A DNA stretch of 64,000 nt. It comes from Sagittula marina (GTDB taxonomy: Bacteria; Pseudomonadota; Alphaproteobacteria; Rhodobacterales; Rhodobacteraceae). Where the stretch lies: contig NZ_JACIEJ010000002.1 in assembly GCF_014196795.1 (NCBI RefSeq), positions 62,001-126,000 on the forward strand. The letters are read 5' to 3'. The notes below the pieces were generated by a model that saw nothing but the letters and a program-made list of their open reading frames with translations, searched no databases and was not told where the DNA came from. This document shows, in pieces, positions 27,464-36,694 of this stretch. Numbering within the stretch: position 1 is the stretch's first letter; each line of letters starts with the position of its first letter. The translations under genes were made by a program, and so were the position numbers.

Positions 27464-28936
27464 TTACTCGCTGCCAAGCCCCAGCGCGACAAAGCGCGGG
27501 TCGCCACCACGGCGCACCAGAAGCAGGATGGACTTGCGCCCCTCGTCGCGGGCTTCCGCCACGCGGTCTTCCAGCTCACCCACGGTGCTAATCGCACTCT
27601 GACCAGCCTCGGTGATGACATCGCCAGCGCGCAGCCCCTTCTCAAAGGCCTCCGCTGTCTCGTCCACCGACATCACGGCGAGACCGTCGATGCCAGCCGG
27701 CACCTGCAGCTCTTCGCGCAGCTCGTCCGTCAACGGCGCGAGCGTCAGACCGATGGCCTCCATTTCCTGCGGCTCATCTGCCGGCATGTCGGCGGATGCG
27801 GGAATGGCGGTGTCGCCTTCTTCGCGGCGGCCCAGCGTGATCTTCAGTGTCTGGGTTTCGCCGTCACGGTTCACGACCACGCGCACCGTCTTGCCCACCG
27901 GGGTATTGGCCACGGTGCGGACAAGCTGGCGGGTGTCCTGCACCTCGACGCCGTCAAACGACATGATCACATCGCCTGCTTTCATGCCGCCTTCCATGGC
28001 GGGACCTTCCGGCACGTCGGAGACAAGCGCACCCTTGGCGTCGGCCAGTGCCAGCGCTTCGGCCACGTCTTCGGTCACGTCCTGGATCCGCACGCCCAGC
28101 CAGCCGCGGCGGGTTTCACCGAACTCCTTGAGCTGATCCACCACGCGGGTCACCACGTTCGACGCCATGGAGAAGCCGATGCCGATGGAGCCACCATTGG
28201 GCGACAGGATCGCCGTGTTCACACCGATGACCTCGCCGTCCATGTTGAACAGCGGTCCGCCGGAGTTGCCACGGTTGATGGCCGCGTCCGTCTGGATGTA
28301 GTCATCATAGGTGCCCGACAGCGCCCGGTTGCGCGCCGATACGATCCCGGCAGACACGGAGAAGCCCTGGCCAAGCGGGTTGCCCATGGCCATGACCCAG
28401 TCCCCGACACGAGAGGTGTTGGAGTCGCCGAAGTTGACGTATTTCAACGCGTTGTCGGCCTCGACCTTCAGCAGCGCGATGTCCGTATTCGGATCGGTGC
28501 CGACCAGCTCCGCAGGCAATTCGAAGCCTTCGAAGAACTCGATCTGAATTTCATCCGCGCCTTCGATGACGTGGTTGTTGGTGACGATATAGCCGTCTTC
28601 GGAAATGACGAAGCCGGAGCCCAGTGCTGACGAGCGACGCGGGCTTTGACCGTTCGGTCCCTGGCGGTCCTGGAATTCACGAAAGAAATCCTCGAACGGC
28701 GACCCTTCGGGAACGATGCCCTGCGGACCGGTGCGGCCTGCAACCGTGGTCGTGGTCGTGATGTTCACAACGGCGGGGCTGATACGCTGCGCCAGATCGG
28801 CGAAGCTTTCCGGCGCGCCACGGGCGTGGGCCATCAGCGATTGCGAAAGGATCAGGACCATCGAGAGCGTCGTCAGCCAGAAAAGCCGAAGCGGCGTCGC
28901 ATCCTCCCGAGTCTGCGCGATAACTTGCGGTTTCAA
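27464..28936 (-). CDS. degP: Do-family serine endoprotease DegP/MucD
   Basis: 490 residues if translated from the TTG at 28936, which has AAGGAG five bases upstream; longer in-frame starts lack such a site. An N-terminal export segment (LFWLTTLSMVLILSQSLMAHA) is followed by the trypsin-like domain with catalytic His in TNNHVIEG, Asp in NTDIALLKV and Ser in GNSGGPLFN. Two PDZ domains follow (GWLGVRIQDV and IGLTLAPLTDEL regions). It is a periplasmic protease/chaperone for misfolded envelope proteins. It is downstream of hflK-hflC-DUF2065, 246 bases apart. Confidence 0.95.
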   Translation of the reverse strand: MKPQVIAQTREDATPLRLFWLTTLSMVLILSQSLMAHARGAPESFADLAQRISPAVVNITTTTTVAGRTGPQGIVPEGSPFEDFFREFQDRQGPNGQSPRRSSALGSGFVISEDGYIVTNNHVIEGADEIQIEFFEGFELPAELVGTDPNTDIALLKVEADNALKYVNFGDSNTSRVGDWVMAMGNPLGQGFSVSAGIVSARNRALSGTYDDYIQTDAAINRGNSGGPLFNMDGEVIGVNTAILSPNGGSIGIGFSMASNVVTRVVDQLKEFGETRRGWLGVRIQDVTEDVAEALALADAKGALVSDVPEGPAMEGGMKAGDVIMSFDGVEVQDTRQLVRTVANTPVGKTVRVVVNRDGETQTLKITLGRREEGDTAIPASADMPADEPQEMEAIGLTLAPLTDELREELQVPAGIDGLAVMSVDETAEAFEKGLRAGDVITEAGQSAISTVGELEDRVAEARDEGRKSILLLVRRGGDPRFVALGLGSE

Positions 28937-29182
28937 AGAGATCTCCTTGTCTCTGGTCAGGTCAATTGCCCCCACCCTCAGGCGACAGCTGCCCTGCGTT
29001 CTGTCTTCAGTGTGTCTTACATAAGCGCAACGGCGCAACACCAAAGCTATATGTCGGCCATCTCACGCCCAAGTGACGGCCAGTGAGTGAACCGCGCGCG
29101 GGTCCCCTGCAGCAAAGCTGAGACCGGACACCCCGCGCGCGGTACGATAGCATGACGCGGCAAATCCCGCCGGACGCAGGTC

Positions 29183-29374
29183 TCAGCCCCGCGCCAGCCA
29201 CAAGACCAGAATGCCGGTCACAGCCGACAAGAGGCCCACAGTGCGCCGCGCCTCCAACGGCATCTCGCGCAGCGCCTCAAGCAGTCGCTCCACAAGCGAA
29301 GGGGCCAGTGCGTACACCAGCCCCTCGATCACAAGAACCATGCCGATTCCCGTTGCTATGTCACTGAACCCCAT
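29183..29374 (-). CDS. DUF2065 (YjeT-like) small membrane protein
   Basis: 63 residues with two membrane helices (IATGIGMVLVIEGLVYAL and VGLLSAVTGILVLWLA) linked by a charged loop LLEALREMPLEARR. This matches DUF2065, regularly encoded after hflC. It starts four bases after the hflC stop, so it is in the same operon. Function unknown. Confidence 0.88.
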   Translation of the reverse strand: MGFSDIATGIGMVLVIEGLVYALAPSLVERLLEALREMPLEARRTVGLLSAVTGILVLWLARG

Positions 29375-29378
29375 CGGA

Positions 29379-30491
29379 TCAGTTGCTTTCCTCGGATGTC
29401 TCCGGCTCGGCCGGTGCATCGGTTTGAGTTGAACCGGTGTCCTCGACAGGCTCACCCACCGGGGATGTGTCGGTGGCCGGGCCATCGACCGCATCATTGG
29501 CCTCCTGTTCTTCGGCTTCCATGTCACGAGACACGTCTTCAGCCGTCGGGGCCACAGGATCGGCCGCCGGTTCGACGTTCTGCAACGTTTCAGGCGTTTC
29601 GATCGGCGACGTCGGTGTGATCTCACCCTCGCTCTTGAAGTAGTCAAAGAACTGGCTGTTCGGCGTCATCACCATGGTGGAATTGCCACCCTGGATCGCA
29701 GTCTCATAGGCCTGCAAGGACCGGTAGAACGCAAAGAAGTCAGGGTCCGCACCGTAGCTGTCCGCAAAGATCGCGTTCCGCTCGGCGTCCGCTTCACCGC
29801 GTGTCACGTTGGCTTCACGGTCGGCTTCCGACAGGGTTTCCACCACGGTACGATCCGCAAGCGCGCGCACGCGCTGTGCCGCTTCATTACCGCGGGCGAT
29901 CTCGTCGGCCGCTTCCCGTTCACGCTCCGCCCGCATACGGGCAAAGGTCGCTTCAAGGTTTTGCGTCGGCAGGTTGGTCTGCTTCAGCCGCACGTCCACC
30001 ACGTCCAGACCCAGCGAGCGTGCCTCGCCCCGCGCCTGATCCCGGATACGGATCATCAGATTGCCGCGATCCTCGGAAAGGATGGTGTCAGACGTCACCT
30101 GATCGGCACCCAGAACTTCGCGGATCTGCGCGTTCAGAATACCTTGCAGACGGTCTTCGGCCACGCGCACGCCGCCAACACCGACAGCCTGACGAAACTG
30201 AACCACGTCCTGAATACGATACCGCGCAAAGGCATCGACCACGAGACGGCGGTCATCGGAGGGTGTGACCTCGATGGTTTCGGTGTCCAGCGACAGGATA
30301 CGGTCGTCATAGGTCACGACCTCGTCCAGCAGGGGCATCTTGAAGCCCAGACCGGGCTCTTCCTTGACGCTTTGAATTTGGCCAAAGCGCATCACCAGCG
30401 CCTTTTCACGCTCATCGACCACAAAGATCGACGACAGCAGCACCACCAAGATCACGACGATGGCGGGCAGGATATAGGTTGTCTTGTTCAT
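29379..30491 (-). CDS. hflC: HflC, FtsH protease modulator subunit
   Basis: 370 residues. One N-terminal membrane anchor (ILPAIVVILVVLLSSIFVV) precedes the SPFH/band-7 domain, with EREKALVMRFGQI and VDAFARYRI, then a coiled-coil (MRAEREREAADEIARGNEAA). HflC forms a periplasm-facing cage with HflK around FtsH. The last ~80 residues, rich in Glu, Asp, Thr and Pro, are an extension beyond the usual end around SQFFDYFK. It lies 14 bases after hflK. Confidence 0.95.
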   Translation of the reverse strand: MNKTTYILPAIVVILVVLLSSIFVVDEREKALVMRFGQIQSVKEEPGLGFKMPLLDEVVTYDDRILSLDTETIEVTPSDDRRLVVDAFARYRIQDVVQFRQAVGVGGVRVAEDRLQGILNAQIREVLGADQVTSDTILSEDRGNLMIRIRDQARGEARSLGLDVVDVRLKQTNLPTQNLEATFARMRAEREREAADEIARGNEAAQRVRALADRTVVETLSEADREANVTRGEADAERNAIFADSYGADPDFFAFYRSLQAYETAIQGGNSTMVMTPNSQFFDYFKSEGEITPTSPIETPETLQNVEPAADPVAPTAEDVSRDMEAEEQEANDAVDGPATDTSPVGEPVEDTGSTQTDAPAEPETSEESN

Positions 30492-30505
30492 CTCTAAGCC
30501 CTCCC

Positions 30506-31657
30506 TCAGTTCGACTGGCCGGATTGACCGGACGAGCGGCTAAGCTCGTTGAGCGGCAGATACGGCACGACGCCGCCTTCGCCACCGGTCAGCGCTTCGT
30601 CGAGGATCATCTTGTCCACGTCGCCCAGCACTTTTTCCATGGTTTCAAGGTACAGGCGGCGGCGTGTAACCTCCGGCGCCTGCGCGTATTCCTGCTGAAC
30701 AGAGGTAAAGCGCGCGGCCTCACCCAAAGCACCGTTCACGACCTGCGCGCGGTAGCCTTCAGCTTCTTCGCGGGTCTGCGCAGCCTGACCACGGGCCTCT
30801 GCGACCACACGGTTGGCGTATGCGTCCGCTTCGCGTTCCAGACGGTCACGCTGCTGCTCGGCGGCCTGCACTTCGCGGAACGCATCAATCACCTCGGAGG
30901 GCGGCTCTGCGCCACGCAGGTTGACACGGACGATGCGGATGCCGCTTTCGTATTCATCAAGCGTCGTTTGGATATTCTCGCGCGCGGTATCGGCAATCAG
31001 CCCACGGTCACGGTTGAGGATCGGCGCAAGGTTGGACGCCGCGATGATCTCGCGCATCACGGATTCGGACACCGCCTGAACCGTCAGCTTCGGATCTGCG
31101 ATGTTGAACAGCATCAAGGCCGGGTCAGCGACGTTCCAGACCACCTGGAAATCAATGTCGACGATGTTCGCATCCGTGGTCAGCATAAGACCGTCGGAGC
31201 GTCCGCCGCCAATGGTTTCCGTCCGCTCGGAGGTCACGTTGACCTTGTCATAGGTCACAAAGGGCCAGGGCGCAAAGTTCAGACCCGGCTCGCCGGTGCT
31301 GGAATAGTCGCCAAGGAAAAGCTCGACCGACTGTTCTTCGGGCTTCACGGTGTAAAAGCTCGAAAACGCCCAGATGCCCACCAATACAAGAGCACCCAGA
31401 CCGATCATCCCCTTGGAGATGTGCGGACCGCCGCCACCGCCGCCGGAGGGACCATTTGAACGCCCCTTCCCGCCGCCGCGACCGCCCATAAGAACGCGCA
31501 GTTGCTCCTGGCCTTTCTTCATCAGCTCGTCGATCTCGGGGATCTGGTTGTCCTCGGGACGACGTCCGCCGCCACCACCACCCGAAGGTGGGCGCTGGTC
31601 ATTGCCGCCACCCTGGTTGCCACCACCCCCCCAGGGGCCGCCGCTGTTTCCTGCCAT
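30506..31657 (-). CDS. hflK: HflK, FtsH protease modulator subunit
   Basis: 383 residues. The Gly/Asn/Pro-rich cytosolic N-terminus (about 1-75) is typical. A membrane helix follows (GLGALVLVGIWAFSSFYTV), then the SPFH domain (EEQSVELFLGDY, VDIDFQVVWNV, SVMREIIAASNL) and a coiled-coil up to SVQQEYAQAPEVTRRRLYLETMEKVL (quoted in pieces). It is the partner of HflC and is co-transcribed. Ribosome site GGGTAGAG before the ATG. Confidence 0.95.
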   Translation of the reverse strand: MAGNSGGPWGGGGNQGGGNDQRPPSGGGGGGRRPEDNQIPEIDELMKKGQEQLRVLMGGRGGGKGRSNGPSGGGGGGPHISKGMIGLGALVLVGIWAFSSFYTVKPEEQSVELFLGDYSSTGEPGLNFAPWPFVTYDKVNVTSERTETIGGGRSDGLMLTTDANIVDIDFQVVWNVADPALMLFNIADPKLTVQAVSESVMREIIAASNLAPILNRDRGLIADTARENIQTTLDEYESGIRIVRVNLRGAEPPSEVIDAFREVQAAEQQRDRLEREADAYANRVVAEARGQAAQTREEAEGYRAQVVNGALGEAARFTSVQQEYAQAPEVTRRRLYLETMEKVLGDVDKMILDEALTGGEGGVVPYLPLNELSRSSGQSGQSN

Positions 31658-31796
31658 GAAGCTCTACCCTTCTTTGAATTCAATATATTCACGTATCATA
31701 ATCATACCTGTGCACGCCGGCGTGGAATTCAACCTCCATCACCTGCGGCATTCACGGCACCAGCCCGACAGATTGCCGGGTTGGCGCAAGACCGTA

Positions 31797-33239
31797 TCAC
31801 ACAGTGCGCGTCGGGTTGCGCATCGTGACGATCTCCTCCGACATGGTCGGATGCACGGCGACGGTGCGGTCAAAGTCCTCTTTGGTCGCCCCCATCTTTA
31901 CGGCAATTCCGGCCAGCTGGATCATTTCCCCCGCGCCCGGCGCCACGATATGGCAGCCCAGAACCGTGCGGTTCGCCTTTGAGACGATAAGTTTCATCAA
32001 AACACGTCCTGACCCATCTGCAAAGGCCGTCTGCATCGGACGGAACGAGGTGCAGTAGACCTCCACCTCCTCCTGCTCGGCCGCGGCTTCCTCGGTCAGG
32101 CCCACGGTGCCCATCTCCGGCTGCGTGAACACCGCGCTTGGGATCAGTTCGTGATCCACCGGCGTCGGGTTGCCATGGAAAACCGTGTTCACAAAGGCCA
32201 TGCCCTCGCGAATCGCCACCGGTGTCAGGTTCACCCGGTCGGTCACGTCGCCAATGGCATAGACAGACGGCACGCCGGTCTGGCTGTATTCGTCCACCTG
32301 GATCGCGCCATTGCGCCCCAGCTCAAGCCCCAGCCCTTCGATCCCCAGGTCGTCGGTGTTCGGCTTGCGCCCGGTGGCAAAGAACACGGCGTCGAAATCG
32401 CGGATCGTGCCGTTGGTCGCCTTGACGCGCAGCGGGCCGTTGCCAGTTTCCTCGACCTCGGAATGACCGTATTGCACGTCGTCTACCGGCGCCTCGCCCA
32501 TGTTCTCGGCTTCCGGCGTCCCGATCTTGTGCATCTCGACGATGGTTGTCCCGGTATGAAGGTCGATGCCGCGGTCCGACATGGCCTCCGCGATCAGGCC
32601 GCGCGCTTCGTCGTCAAAGCCGCGCAGGATTTGCGCGCCCCGATAAAACTGCGTCACTTCGACACCCAGGCCATGCAGGATGCAGGCGAATTCACAGGCG
32701 ATGTAGCCGCCGCCCACGATCAAGACCCGCTTCGGCAGCGTTTCGAGGTGGAAAATATCGTCCGACACCATGCCCAGATGTGCGTTCGGCATGTCCGGGC
32801 GCATCGGGCGTCCGCCTGTGGCCACAAGAATGTGCTTGGCTGTCTTTTCCTCGCCGGTGGACAGCGTGACGGTATGCGCATCCTTGATCGTCGCGCGCGC
32901 GTCAAACGTCTCTACGCCGGAGCCTGCCAGCAACTTGCGATACACCCCTTCGAGACGATCAAGCTCGGCGTTCAACTTCTGGCGAAAGGTCGTCCAATCG
33001 AACTGGCCGTCCTGTATGTCCCATCCGTAGGCACGTGCAGCGGCGGGCATGTCCCGGTATTCGCTGGCAAAAACCATCAGCTTCTTGGGCACGCAGCCGC
33101 GGATGACGCAGGTCCCGCCATAGCGGTCTTCCTCTGCCAGCGCCACTTTTGCGCCCGCCTCGCCGGCGGCCACGCGCGCCGCCCGCACGCCGCCGGAGCC
33201 GCCGCCGATGACAAAGAGATCGTAGTCGAATTCGCTCAT
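31797..33239 (-). CDS. gor: Glutathione-disulfide reductase
   Basis: 480 residues of the class I pyridine nucleotide-disulfide reductase family. FAD site FVIGGGSGGVRAARVA near residue 10, redox-active disulfide GGTCVIRGCVPKKL (C43 and C48), NADPH-binding GGGYIACEFACIL, and second FAD motif SVYAIGDVTDRV. The catalytic histidine is in VAVHPTMSEE. It keeps glutathione reduced in the cytosol. Same strand as hflK, but 139 bases separate them. Confidence 0.95.
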   Translation of the reverse strand: MSEFDYDLFVIGGGSGGVRAARVAAGEAGAKVALAEEDRYGGTCVIRGCVPKKLMVFASEYRDMPAAARAYGWDIQDGQFDWTTFRQKLNAELDRLEGVYRKLLAGSGVETFDARATIKDAHTVTLSTGEEKTAKHILVATGGRPMRPDMPNAHLGMVSDDIFHLETLPKRVLIVGGGYIACEFACILHGLGVEVTQFYRGAQILRGFDDEARGLIAEAMSDRGIDLHTGTTIVEMHKIGTPEAENMGEAPVDDVQYGHSEVEETGNGPLRVKATNGTIRDFDAVFFATGRKPNTDDLGIEGLGLELGRNGAIQVDEYSQTGVPSVYAIGDVTDRVNLTPVAIREGMAFVNTVFHGNPTPVDHELIPSAVFTQPEMGTVGLTEEAAAEQEEVEVYCTSFRPMQTAFADGSGRVLMKLIVSKANRTVLGCHIVAPGAGEMIQLAGIAVKMGATKEDFDRTVAVHPTMSEEIVTMRNPTRTV

Positions 33240-33319
33240 GATCCGCTCCGTAAGTCTGGGAGTATTAACTTGGCGGGAGGTATTTCATGCGGCGGCGCAG
33301 AAGGCCAGAGCCGCCGCTC

Positions 33320-33847
33320 TCACCTCCCGGCGGTGCGCGCCATTTGCTCTTGCGCGGGCAGCTCGGCATCCGGCCAGTAGTGCGTGAGGACGCCCAGCGC
33401 ATCCTGGGCCTGAACGTGATCGAGGCGCGCAAACGGCAACACGTCCACCCGCCGCGCGCTGCCATGCCCATGGGTGACGTAGCTGCGCACGAGATGGCTG
33501 CCGACGCGGTTCAGCTCGACACTGGTAACCGCCCCCCACGGGATCCGCGCGCCCTGCCCCTTGCCCGGCCGATCCGGCAAATGCAGGCCATCCGCATCAA
33601 TGCGCAGAACCTCCGTCACGCTTGGGCGGATCAGGCCCCACATATGGGCAATCAGCAAACCGGCGATCATCATCACGACCAGCAGATTGAAACCGATCCA
33701 GAACCAGGACAGATCCGGCTGCTGCAGATCCTGAAAAAGACGCCATAAAAACCAGCTCAGCAACACAACGGCGATGGCCTCATGCACGCGCGACAACGCC
33801 CCGCGCCCCGTGGACAGCGTCGCCTCGAAGCTGGGTGCCTCCGCCAT
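33320..33847 (-). CDS. Two-helix membrane protein with PH-like domain
   Basis: 175 residues. Two hydrophobic segments (HEAIAVVLLSWFLWRLF and LLVVMMIAGLLIAHMWGLI) are followed by a beta-rich cytosolic region (LRIDADGLHLP, IPWGAVTSVELNRVG) like bacterial PH-domain (DUF304-like) proteins. It lies 12 bases after the rpiA stop, so it is probably co-transcribed. Function unknown. Confidence 0.7.
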   Translation of the reverse strand: MAEAPSFEATLSTGRGALSRVHEAIAVVLLSWFLWRLFQDLQQPDLSWFWIGFNLLVVMMIAGLLIAHMWGLIRPSVTEVLRIDADGLHLPDRPGKGQGARIPWGAVTSVELNRVGSHLVRSYVTHGHGSARRVDVLPFARLDHVQAQDALGVLTHYWPDAELPAQEQMARTAGR

Positions 33848-33859
33848 GCCTGCTCCGCT

Positions 33860-34642
33860 TCAGATGTCGCTGAAAAGGTTGTCGTCTTCGACAAAGGCCA
33901 GTTGGCTTTCGCTGATCGTGCCTTCGTTGATGTCGCGCACTTCGACGCGCCCGTCACTGTGCCCCACCACAAGCTTGTCGCAAATATCTATGAACAGCCC
34001 ATTCTCCACCACGCCGGGGATCTGGTTGAGCACCATAGACAGCTGGCGCGGATTGCCGATGCGCGACAGGTGCAGGTCAAGGATATGGTTCGCCTCATCC
34101 GTGATGTAGGGCCGCGCACCGTTCATGCGCAGCGTGGTCTGCCGCCCCATCACGTCCATCGACACCAGAACCTCTTCGATCAGCGCCTGCGTGGTTTGCC
34201 AGCCAAACGGGATAATCTCCAGCGGCAGAGGGAACGCGCCCAGCGCCTGCACTTCCTTGGCGGCGTCGGCGATGACAATCATCTGGTCGCTGGCCGTGGC
34301 CACGATCTTTTCCTGCAACAGCGCGCCGCCGCCGCCTTTGATCAGGTTCAGATCCTCATCAAATTCATCCGCGCCGTCGATAGTCATGTCGAGCCACTTT
34401 GCCTCATCGAGGCTGATGACCTCCAGCCCCACATCCCGTGCAAGCTCCGCCGTGCGGGTCGAGGTCGGCACCCCCTTGAAGCGCAGGCCGTCTTCGCGGA
34501 CCTTTTCCCCGAGACACCGCACCAGCCATGCCGCGGTCGACCCCGTCCCAAGGCCGACACGCATTCCGGATTCCACGAATTCCGCCGCTTGTTTGGCCGC
34601 TACAAACTTGGCCTTGTCGATGGGCGAGAGTTCTCCGGACAT
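33860..34642 (-). CDS. rpiA: Ribose-5-phosphate isomerase A
   Basis: 260 residues from ATG 34642 (GGGGGAAAG ribosome site). Conserved blocks: VGLGTGSTAAWLV (phosphate loop), DGADEFDEDLNLIKGGGGAL and LLQEKIVATAS (catalytic Asp and Glu), and GVVENGLFIDICDK. It interconverts ribose-5-phosphate and ribulose-5-phosphate in the pentose phosphate pathway. Confidence 0.96.
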   Translation of the reverse strand: MSGELSPIDKAKFVAAKQAAEFVESGMRVGLGTGSTAAWLVRCLGEKVREDGLRFKGVPTSTRTAELARDVGLEVISLDEAKWLDMTIDGADEFDEDLNLIKGGGGALLQEKIVATASDQMIVIADAAKEVQALGAFPLPLEIIPFGWQTTQALIEEVLVSMDVMGRQTTLRMNGARPYITDEANHILDLHLSRIGNPRQLSMVLNQIPGVVENGLFIDICDKLVVGHSDGRVEVRDINEGTISESQLAFVEDDNLFSDI

Positions 34643-35155
34643 GTCTTTCCCCCTGTTCAGCTGACGGCACACTTATATCAGGGACATGGCGCGGTGCGAG
34701 GTGCAATTGCCTAAAGCCCGCGACACTTGGGCAAAGCATCCAATCCCGCGCGTTTCATGCACGAAATATCCCGTTCAAGGCTAAAAGTACCCACCACCGA
34801 AGCCACCATTCGGGTTTTGGTCCAAGCCGTTTTCCAACTGTACCAGAAATACCCAAAATCATCCATCAAACGCAGCCTGGTTTCACGCGATGGAGGCGCA
34901 ATTTTGCGCCGGATTTCCGGAGCTTTTCGCACGCTCGCAGAAAATTCGTCACTCTTTCGGTAGTCCTGTTCTCAAGGCGTGAAACGCGACCGGAACCCAG
35001 CTTTCGTGCAGAACTTTACCTGAATCATACATGAAACGGCGCATTCGCTGAATTGTCAGCTGACAATTTATGATGGATCCACCTCTCTCCGCCGTTTTAT
35101 TGCCAAGTTTGACGGCGACACTTCACGTGCAACCACAGGGAGAAGAAAGAAACCC
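34643..35155. other. Long intergenic region upstream of rpiA
   Basis: 513 bases without a convincing gene. Short open frames on both strands lack ribosome sites and family resemblance. It holds the 18-bp palindrome at 35051, and presumably the rpiA promoter near its left end. Confidence 0.5.
35051..35068. promoter_or_regulatory. Perfect 18-bp palindrome, candidate operator
   Basis: AATTGTCAGCTGACAATT is its own reverse complement. Its core TTGTCAGCTGACAA resembles operators of GntR- or MarR-type dimeric regulators. It is 105 bases upstream of the small frame at 35156. No regulator gene of those families is adjacent. Confidence 0.55.
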
Positions 35156-35365
35156 ATGCCTGATCGCCAGACCTCCTGCCGGCTCACCGGTCCGGACGCC
35201 GTGCGTCCGGCCCCCCTTCGTGCCGACCTCTTCTCACGTCTCTTGCGCAACAGTCAGCCGGTCCATCCCATGATGGCTGCGGAGGCCACGGTCATTGGAT
35301 ACCCTTTCGACGTTCTGGTCCTCGATGGGCTGGTGAGGCGCAACGCCCCACCGCGAAAGAGCTGA
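35156..35365 (+). CDS. Possible small protein (69 aa), doubtful
   Basis: Starts MPDRQTSCRLTG, with a purine-rich GGGAGAAG 12-16 bases before the ATG, a rather long spacing. GC-rich third positions look coding. No family recognised. It converges with the anti-sigma gene and ends four bases from it. An upstream palindrome at 35051 could regulate it. Confidence 0.3.
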   Translation: MPDRQTSCRLTGPDAVRPAPLRADLFSRLLRNSQPVHPMMAAEATVIGYPFDVLVLDGLVRRNAPPRKS

Positions 35366-35368
35366 CCA

Positions 35369-36058
35369 TCACAGTGGAATAGGCACGCCAGCAGCCTGGA
35401 TCGTCCCGGTCGGTGCGCCCGTCGGGGACCCGCCAACAGGCTCGTCCGTCACGGCCAGGGTCGCCCCCGGAACGCGCGCCGCCATGGCGTCAGACAAGCG
35501 CGTGGCAAAGGTCCCGTCCTCGGTCGCCAGACCCAGCGAAATGGGCTCAGCCCCGGCAGGGATCAGCCAGACCTCCAGCGACCGCCCCTCGGGCACGGCG
35601 CCTGCGGTCAAATCCAAAGACACCGTGTGGGACGGCGGATCGATCAGCACCGCAAAGGCCAATTGCCCTTCCGCCGGTGCAAGATCAGCCCGGATCCGCC
35701 CATCGCCCGGCGCCTCGATCAAGATGCCCGACATGAAGACAGCCCAAGCGATCAGCGCGCCGCCAACGGCCCCCATCAGGTAGGGCACGAGCGACCGCCA
35801 TATGGGCGGCTCAGGCGCACCATGGACCGCCAACTCGATTCGCTTCAGCACGCGCGCCGGCGGCGTCTTGGATGGCATGCCATCGGTCAGCGTGACAAAA
35901 TACTCTGTCCACGCGTCGACATCCTGAGCAAGATCGCGATCCTGCGCCATGCGCGCCTCGAAGGCCAGACGCTCGTCGCCGGAAAGCAAACCCAGCGCAT
36001 ATTCAGCTGCTTGGGTCTCGATCTCGCCGGGTTCATCTGTGAGGGGTTCATCGGTCAT
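35369..36058 (-). CDS. Anti-sigma factor, RskA type
   Basis: 229 residues from ATG 36058, which overlaps the sigma gene stop by four bases (ATGA). The N-terminal ~90 residues form a zinc-free anti-sigma helical domain (AAEYALGLLSGDERLAFEARM). One membrane helix follows (LVPYLMGAVGGALIAWAVFMSGI). The C-terminal RskA domain is extracytoplasmic (LEVWLIPAGAEPISLGL). It should hold the partner ECF sigma factor at the membrane and release it on an envelope signal, probably by regulated proteolysis. Confidence 0.9.
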   Translation of the reverse strand: MTDEPLTDEPGEIETQAAEYALGLLSGDERLAFEARMAQDRDLAQDVDAWTEYFVTLTDGMPSKTPPARVLKRIELAVHGAPEPPIWRSLVPYLMGAVGGALIAWAVFMSGILIEAPGDGRIRADLAPAEGQLAFAVLIDPPSHTVSLDLTAGAVPEGRSLEVWLIPAGAEPISLGLATEDGTFATRLSDAMAARVPGATLAVTDEPVGGSPTGAPTGTIQAAGVPIPL

Positions 36059-36624
36059 CCGCCCAGACACTCCCTCAGTTGCATAAGGCTTCGTCGTAGC
36101 CAGGTGCGTACGGTGTTCAGCTTAATCCCGGTCTCTTCTGCGATCTCCTGGTAGGTCAGCCCTTGCAGGTACACACGCTGCACCATCTCGGACCGATCCA
36201 GAGGCAGTTCTGACAGGCACGCCTGCAACGCCTTCGCCTCGGACCGCATTTCCGCCTGTTGGGCTGGTCCCGGCGCGTCGTCGTACAAACGCTCGGCAAT
36301 ATCCACCGGCGCCATGGCAGATCCCTCGCGACGCGCCTTGCGCAGGCGGTCGATGGAGGCGTTCCGTGTGATCGTGATCAGCCAGGTCATGGGAGAATAT
36401 CCATTGCTTCGGTATGCGCCCGCCCGATCCCAGAGTTTTACATAAACTTCCTGCAGGACCTCTTCGGCCAGCGCTTCGTCTTTCAAGATACGAACGCTCA
36501 CGCCAAAGAGTTTCGCCGACGTGCGAGAATAGAGGTCGCGAAAGGCCTTTCTGTCAGCCATGGCAACCCGCGCGATCAGCGCTTCGATCTCTTCCTGCGG
36601 TGTCATACTGTCTGAACCACCCAT
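36055..36624 (-). CDS. ECF RNA polymerase sigma factor (SigK-like)
   Basis: 189 residues from ATG 36624 (AAGGGG eight bases upstream); ATG 36606 is an alternative. Region 2 is [20 protein letters not shown] to [19 protein letters not shown], and region 4 is [19 protein letters not shown] to [18 protein letters not shown]. It is coupled by ATGA overlap to a RskA-type anti-sigma gene, so the pair forms a transmembrane stress-signalling unit. It is divergent from cobS with only 70 bases between them. Confidence 0.92.
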   Translation of the reverse strand: MGGSDSMTPQEEIEALIARVAMADRKAFRDLYSRTSAKLFGVSVRILKDEALAEEVLQEVYVKLWDRAGAYRSNGYSPMTWLITITRNASIDRLRKARREGSAMAPVDIAERLYDDAPGPAQQAEMRSEAKALQACLSELPLDRSEMVQRVYLQGLTYQEIAEETGIKLNTVRTWLRRSLMQLRECLGG

Positions 36625-36694
36625 CCCCCTTGCCCCTTCTCGCGATATGTTGCACCAACGCGTGCAAGACAATGGATCAGAGGACACGGGCACC

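Noticed and set aside
35369-36624. Sigma/anti-sigma pair read as RpoE-ChrR (singlet-oxygen type)
   Set aside because: The anti-sigma protein has a membrane helix and RskA domain, not the zinc and cupin domains of ChrR.
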